64,000 nt of DNA from Pohlia nutans. Its lineage: Eukaryota > Streptophyta > Bryopsida > Bryales > Mniaceae. Both the position numbers and the translations under genes were made by a program. The stretch spans positions 3,410,001 through 3,474,000 of the forward strand of contig CM040088.1 of assembly GCA_022496805.1 (NCBI GenBank), given 5' to 3'. The notes beneath the pieces are model-generated. The model saw nothing but the letters and a program-made list of their open reading frames with translations. It made no database searches and was not told the origin of the DNA. Shown here piece after piece: positions 59,428 to 64,000 of this stretch. Numbering within the stretch: position 1 is the stretch's first letter; each line of letters opens with the position of its first letter.

Positions 59428-61229
59428 TCAAACCTATATTGAAAAACCAACTACTACAAACTTTTGCCTAAAAATCTACACCATTTTAACATGAGTACCT
59501 AAAGTTCATTATTGATACACCTATAATCAACATTTTGAAATTTTGTATTTTATTTATGCAATGTCCAAAAAATACATGTTAAGAAAATTTGAAATTATTT
59601 TTCAATTGTCAATAAGGCCAAACAAAGCTAAAACAATAGGGGGTGTTAGAGTCCGAACTTGTGAGGTGGGACTTTGCAATGCGGTTCCAACATGGTGCCT
59701 TTCCAACATGTTTATGATCAGGTTTACATAGCCTATGTACGTTTTCTACTTTAGTGTCTATTTTTGAGATCAATGAACGTGGAATACTACTAATTACATA
59801 TTGGCTGATTGAAAATGTTACTTGATTGGTTGAATTTACAAACCTTTGAAAAAAAAACTAATAATTTTTATAAGAAGTGGCAGGTGTCGTGTCTTGATTG
59901 GTTGAGATTTCTAAAATCAACTTTATGACCAACATACCAATAAGCCATGACCGATGTACTAATAAGACATTACCAACATACAATAGGACGTGACCAATGT
60001 ACCAATAGAGCATGATTGAATGATTTAATAAAAAAGTGAACCTTGGCCAATTCTTCTTGAATCTTCTTCAAACCATGTCTCAAACTGGCAGAGAATAAGG
60101 ACTTTGTTGGACCTTGCCTTTTAGATAGAGACTATCCATCGTGTTCAAAAAAAAGACACTTCTGCTAATATAACCTTTTTCACACTATTAGGTTTTGGTT
60201 TAGGATATTTGGATTAGAGTTTTAGTGTTCTACCTAGTTCAACCGTCTCAGTCTTAAGGTTTTCGTTGTTTATAAACTCTTAATTTTCTTAGAATAATCT
60301 TTTTCTAAGTTTGGAGAAAAGAAAAGTGTGAGGAAAAAACAAAAAATACTACCATAGCCCTTTCTATCTACCGATACCTTGTTATAATTGATACCTTGTT
60401 ATAAAATAAGGACTTTGTGAGTCCTTTTCAAAGTAAGTTACTCTCTAAGTCCTTATTTAATTTCAAAGTGGCAAAGAATAAAGACTTCATTAAAATCAAT
60501 ATGATAAGTAGTGGACCTTAAACAGGCATTAAGAATGAACCATTGTTCACTATAGAAAGATGCCATACTAGTCCAAAATTGGTCTACAACCAATGTTTCA
60601 AACTTCCTATTCACCAATGTGTCATTTACTCACCAATGGTTAAGCTATCAACACCGAAAGCACCACTCAATGGGATGTTCACCTGGTGTACATCCCCTTA
60701 ATCAATATGTACCTATTTTGTGGGCAATTATCGCATCCCTTTACATAAGTAATTCTTGGACTTCTTTTTTGAATTTGGTTTTTTATATTTCTATAAACTA
60801 TTATAAATTAATAATAATAATATTTTTTACCAAGAAGAGAAAAAAAAAAACAAAATAAAAAAGGGCGTACATTGCCTACTAGAACATTCTCACAATTGGG
60901 ATTTACATTTTTCAATTCTATGTTTGAGTTATTAATAATTTAGTGTTTCCTTTCAACCTATACCCGAACCTATACTACTTTGCACTCAAGGACATATGCA
61001 CTTTTTGATAAAAAAAGAAAAGGTTTAACTTCACCATAGTTAAAGGTTGAAAAACACTAATTTTTTTAATTCAAGCATTGTGATCTTGAAATTGGTAAAA
61101 AAAATTATCCTAAAATTTTAAGAATAGACACTTTATCAATTTAATTGAAAAACCATCCGAGTTAACAAAAAAAAAAAAAAAAGCAAAAACAAAGGTTTAG
61201 CATTATTCTAGAAAATGGTGTATGGAGGT
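59428..61229. other. AT-rich spacer downstream of GGT
   Basis: No gene is supportable. It contains a 22-bp tandem repeat (59927-60013) and scattered TAAGGACTTTGT(T/G)-type phrases (around 60100 and 60408). Confidence 0.5.
59927..60013. repeat. 22-bp tandem repeat, four copies
   Basis: The units are GACCAACATACCAATAAGCC+AT, GACCGATGTACTAATAAGAC+AT, TACCAACATACAATAGGAC+GT and GACCAATGTACCAATAGAGC+AT; three are 22 bp and one is 21 bp. Confidence 0.9.
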
Positions 61230-61272
61230 GTCAATTTTTGATCCCAAAGAGCCGAAGAACTTTAGGGGTTAA
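61230..61272. mobile_element. Solo right end of a TTAA-type element at the GGT stop codon
   Basis: ACTTTAGGGGTTAA is the standard right terminus. Its TTAA (61269-61272) overlaps the GGT stop codon. No convincing left end was found before 59428, so the left boundary is unknown and the start given is only the recognisable part. Confidence 0.55.
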
Positions 61273-64000
61273 AGACCTGCCGGAGCACCGTCTTTGCGCT
61301 CATCACTAACACCGATTAGCTTTCCATAAAAGATGTTGTTTTGAGGCCATAGCGCTTTAAACCACTCGGAGAACCAAGGCCGGATGGGTGGATGGTCCAA
61401 GTCTTGAACAACAAGCTGGCACACGGCGCCATACGATTCAGGGTCTAAGACATGGCCCTTGGATTCGAGGCCCTTGAGAGCTTCTTCCCCGAGCTCCAAG
61501 TGCTTCCCTGTTACCAACGTCCAGTTTTCGTAGTAGACAAGGTTTGGAGCCAACTGCACGTTCACCAAAAACCATGTGAAAGATGAAGATGAATTGTTAC
61601 AGAAGGTTCTTTAGCTCTTCTCTGCCACACCTTAGAATCTTGCCACTATTCCCAAATCATTGTAGTAGATCCCCAAAACCCCAAATCATGGCAAGTCCAC
61701 ACATCTTTAGCTAAAGAAGGTGGGTGGTGAGACACTGTTGAAGCGTCTGTTGAAAAGGGTGGACTCCACTAACTACTAAAAAACCTTATGTAATAAACCA
61801 AACATATCAATCAAAGATGAACAACTAACTTCATTTTCTACTAGCTCTAATACCCTTGGAGTTTCATATCGGCTTTCCCACTATCCACACCCTCTTTTTC
61901 ATGGGGTCACAACCAATAAGAAAGCAACAAGTGGCAATTTCTAAAAATTGAATTAATTTGTGTCGGAACTGCTAGCAACTATACATGGGTTTTCTTTTTC
62001 TTGATTCTAGATTCTTGGCTCTTTTGAGTTCTTTTTTTAAGCCCTTTTCTTCTTCTTCTTTGTCTACTTGGCATCATATAATATGAGTATACAAAATAGT
62101 ATATATGACCTTTATATTGTTGTTCTACTTGCTTCCTAATTATTTAATAAATGATATTATACACTTCCATGTTTGGTTTTATATAGTAGTATGACTTTTT
62201 GTCATCCTCTATTCTCTCACCAAACCCAAGCACATACCTAGTTTAAAACTCTCTACTATTAGTGTCACACTTTGTTATACCACAAAGTTGATGATAAGAA
62301 GGTTAACCCTTAAAGGACATACTAAGCCTCACAGGCTTTTGTTTCTTTTGGGGAGAATCTTGCTCATAACTTCTACGCCGTTGAACCAAACGAGGATTTT
62401 TAAATGCCAAAAGGAGCATATTCAAGGGATCTATACTTCTTTAGAACAATACCAAAGTAAATTAAAAAAAGAACAATGTTTCAAATGGAGTTTAAAAAAA
62501 ATTAGAATGGGTGTGGGAATCAATAAAGCCATGTCCATTAAGGATTAACAAGTGAAAAATATTCTAGACCACTTTTGTGACTCAATGAATGTCATTTCTA
62601 TATGCAACATCATATTCTCATAGTGCTCCAAATCTTCATTGCTAATCACGTGCATTTGGGCTCCTAGGTTGTGACATTAAAGAGGTCTAGTTGTATTGCA
62701 ATTAATGTTTTTAGACTAACCTGATGATGGACGCGTGTGCTTTGAACTGATATTAGTGCATCCTGTTTCTTCACAAAGTGGTTCAGGAAGACTTGGGCAA
62801 CAGTTGTTATGATTCGGATTCCTCCACTCCCCCCAAGCACTCCATAGAGATGTCCGTCCTATTAACACCACAATCAAGTTATCTCTGTAATATTTGGTAC
62901 GTTTTGATTGTAATACATAATTTTAAGGCCAAGTTTTGGGGCAACTATGTTGCTCTCTTATTGGCTAGCCATCTATTATTGGTCAATCAAAAGAAGATAT
63001 AATTCGTAATCCTTCTACTCAATGTGAACTTTGTGATCAACCAAAAAATATATATTTCTAAACATTCAAAGACAATTTGACATTAATTTTTCAATAACTT
63101 TTTTTAATCCTCCCAACCATAATTTTCTTCAGTAATAGTGACATGGCATCTTTGTCAACTAAGAGGTACGTAGAGCCAAAAGTCATGCCAAATTGAGTAG
63201 AGTAAATTGAGAGAAATTAAAGCTCTAACAAACTTACACATTTCAGAAGACAATGACTCATTGATTTGTCAAGCTCTCATTGAGCTAGACTTTGCAAAAT
63301 AAAGTGTCAAATATTGATTTCCAAACCTATTCAAAGGGTGTTCAACAAAAAGTTCTTTAGAATGTTTTTGACTTTGGAAGGTTAACTTGTCCATAGTTAC
63401 CATTTTGAGTTAGTAATTGTATACTAGGTAACTCAAATCTAAAGCCTTGTTGTGGAAAAGAAATAATATATGCTTAGTTGTGCAAATCAATGTTCTTCTT
63501 CTACATCCAGATTCTAGACTGAAGGAAAATAATACAATTTTTGGATTTTGTATACATACCTTGAGGACGATGGTTGGAGTCATGGATGACAAAGGGCGTT
63601 TGCCGGGCTTGACAAAGTTTTGTGGAGGAGGAGGAAGATAGCCCGGTGGTGAAAAGGTGGAGATGGCGAAGTCATCCATCTCATTGTTAAGAATGACTCC
63701 AGTAGAAGGTGACAACACCAAAGCACCAAAAGCGTAATTCACCGTAGTGGTCATAGCCACAGCGTTGCGGCTAATGTCCACAATACTAAAGTGGCTTGTT
63801 CCGTGATCTTCTAGTTGACGCCACCTAATTATTGTAATTAATTCAACACAATGAAATTGATCAATATCATATTCATCTCAAATATTACTAGGCATTATAT
63901 TAATATCAATTTAACGCCTCTTAGTTTGAACAAACGAAACAATAGTAAATCAATGTTAGATTATTGTTATTGTTATTCTAATATCATATTCATACAATTT
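61269..64000 (-). CDS. GGT: Gamma-glutamyltranspeptidase, 3' part (partial)
   Basis: GGT cleaves the gamma-glutamyl bond of glutathione and its conjugates, in the apoplast or vacuole of plants. Three minus-strand exons are visible: 63560-63824, 62721-62858 and 61269-61553, with in-phase GT-AG borders. The rest of the gene lies beyond the window. They cover the small catalytic subunit: [11 protein letters not shown], with the threonine that becomes the new N-terminus and nucleophile after autocleavage, then [73 protein letters not shown] and [11 protein letters not shown]. It ends [13 protein letters not shown], the family's usual C-terminus. The TAA stop is part of the TTAA that borders a transposon end. 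An intron holds another TTAA element and one unit of the dispersed repeat. Confidence 0.94.
62303..62547. mobile_element. TTAA-type MITE in a GGT intron
   Basis: Starts TTAACCCTTAAAGGACATAC and ends ATGTCCATTAAGGATTAA, an inverted repeat of about 14 bp with two mismatches. At 245 bp it is one of the two smallest complete members in the window. Confidence 0.9.
62630..62702. repeat. Single unit of the dispersed repeat of about 110 bp
   Basis: GCTAATCACGTGCATTTGGG, CTCCTAGGTTGTGACATTAA and AGAGGTCTAGTTGTATTG match the units at 43051-44810. The unit lies in a GGT intron. Confidence 0.7.

Noticed and set aside
1..64000. CRISPR arrays, bacterial operons, tRNA or rRNA genes
   Set aside because: No regularly spaced identical repeats, no cloverleaf sequences and no rRNA segments were recognised; gene structure is eukaryotic throughout.

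Overview
This is nuclear DNA from a land plant. The evidence is intron-rich genes with plant GT-AG and GC-AG splice sites, a plastid-targeted pheophytinase and aldolase, a PLATZ zinc-finger gene, TTTAGGG-type telomere-like motifs, CACTA-type miniature elements and a Ty1-copia remnant. The intergenic DNA is AT-rich and dense with small inverted-repeat elements. A non-seed plant such as a moss or relative would fit, but that is an inference that the window does not prove.

Layout: 231-5629 (+) encodes the chaperonin subunit CCT-beta in 11 exons. 5630-8480 is AT-rich and empty. 8484-11165 holds a decayed F-box-like gene fragment (+) and a Ty1-copia reverse transcriptase/RNase H remnant (-) split by two CACTA-type MITEs with clean 3-bp duplications. 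11166-17881 holds degenerate tandem repeats. 17882-19334 is a 1.45-kb foldback. 21270-31851 (+) encodes a 22-exon, 627-residue LRRC40-like leucine-rich-repeat protein. Its stop lies only 30 bp from the stop of the convergent pheophytinase gene (31882-35477, -, 7 exons, 539 aa). 36305-38660 (-) encodes a plastid class I fructose-bisphosphate aldolase (11 exons, 402 aa). 44930-46496 (-) is an unrecognised two-exon, probably organelle-targeted, acidic protein. 56509-57489 (+) is an intronless PLATZ-type gene. 61269 to the window end (-) is the 3' part of a gamma-glutamyltranspeptidase gene.

The most striking signal is a population of short non-autonomous transposons, at least fourteen of them bounded at both ends. 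All are flanked by TTAA and begin with a CCC(C/T)TAA-like terminal inverted repeat. They sit in introns of three genes (LRR, pheophytinase, GGT), at the GGT stop codon, and throughout the intergenic DNA. Four abut exactly at 40240-43050 by sharing TTAA junctions. A local tandem repeat preserves an 'empty site' that supports TTAA as the duplicated target. TTAA targets are known for the piggyBac, Kolobok and Sola3 superfamilies; no transposase is present here, so the superfamily is open.

The genes do not form one pathway. CCT-beta folds cytosolic proteins, pheophytinase acts in chlorophyll breakdown, aldolase in the Calvin cycle or plastid glycolysis, and GGT in glutathione turnover. About one in ten of the 47 introns I could place uses a GC donor, more than the roughly one percent usual in plants.
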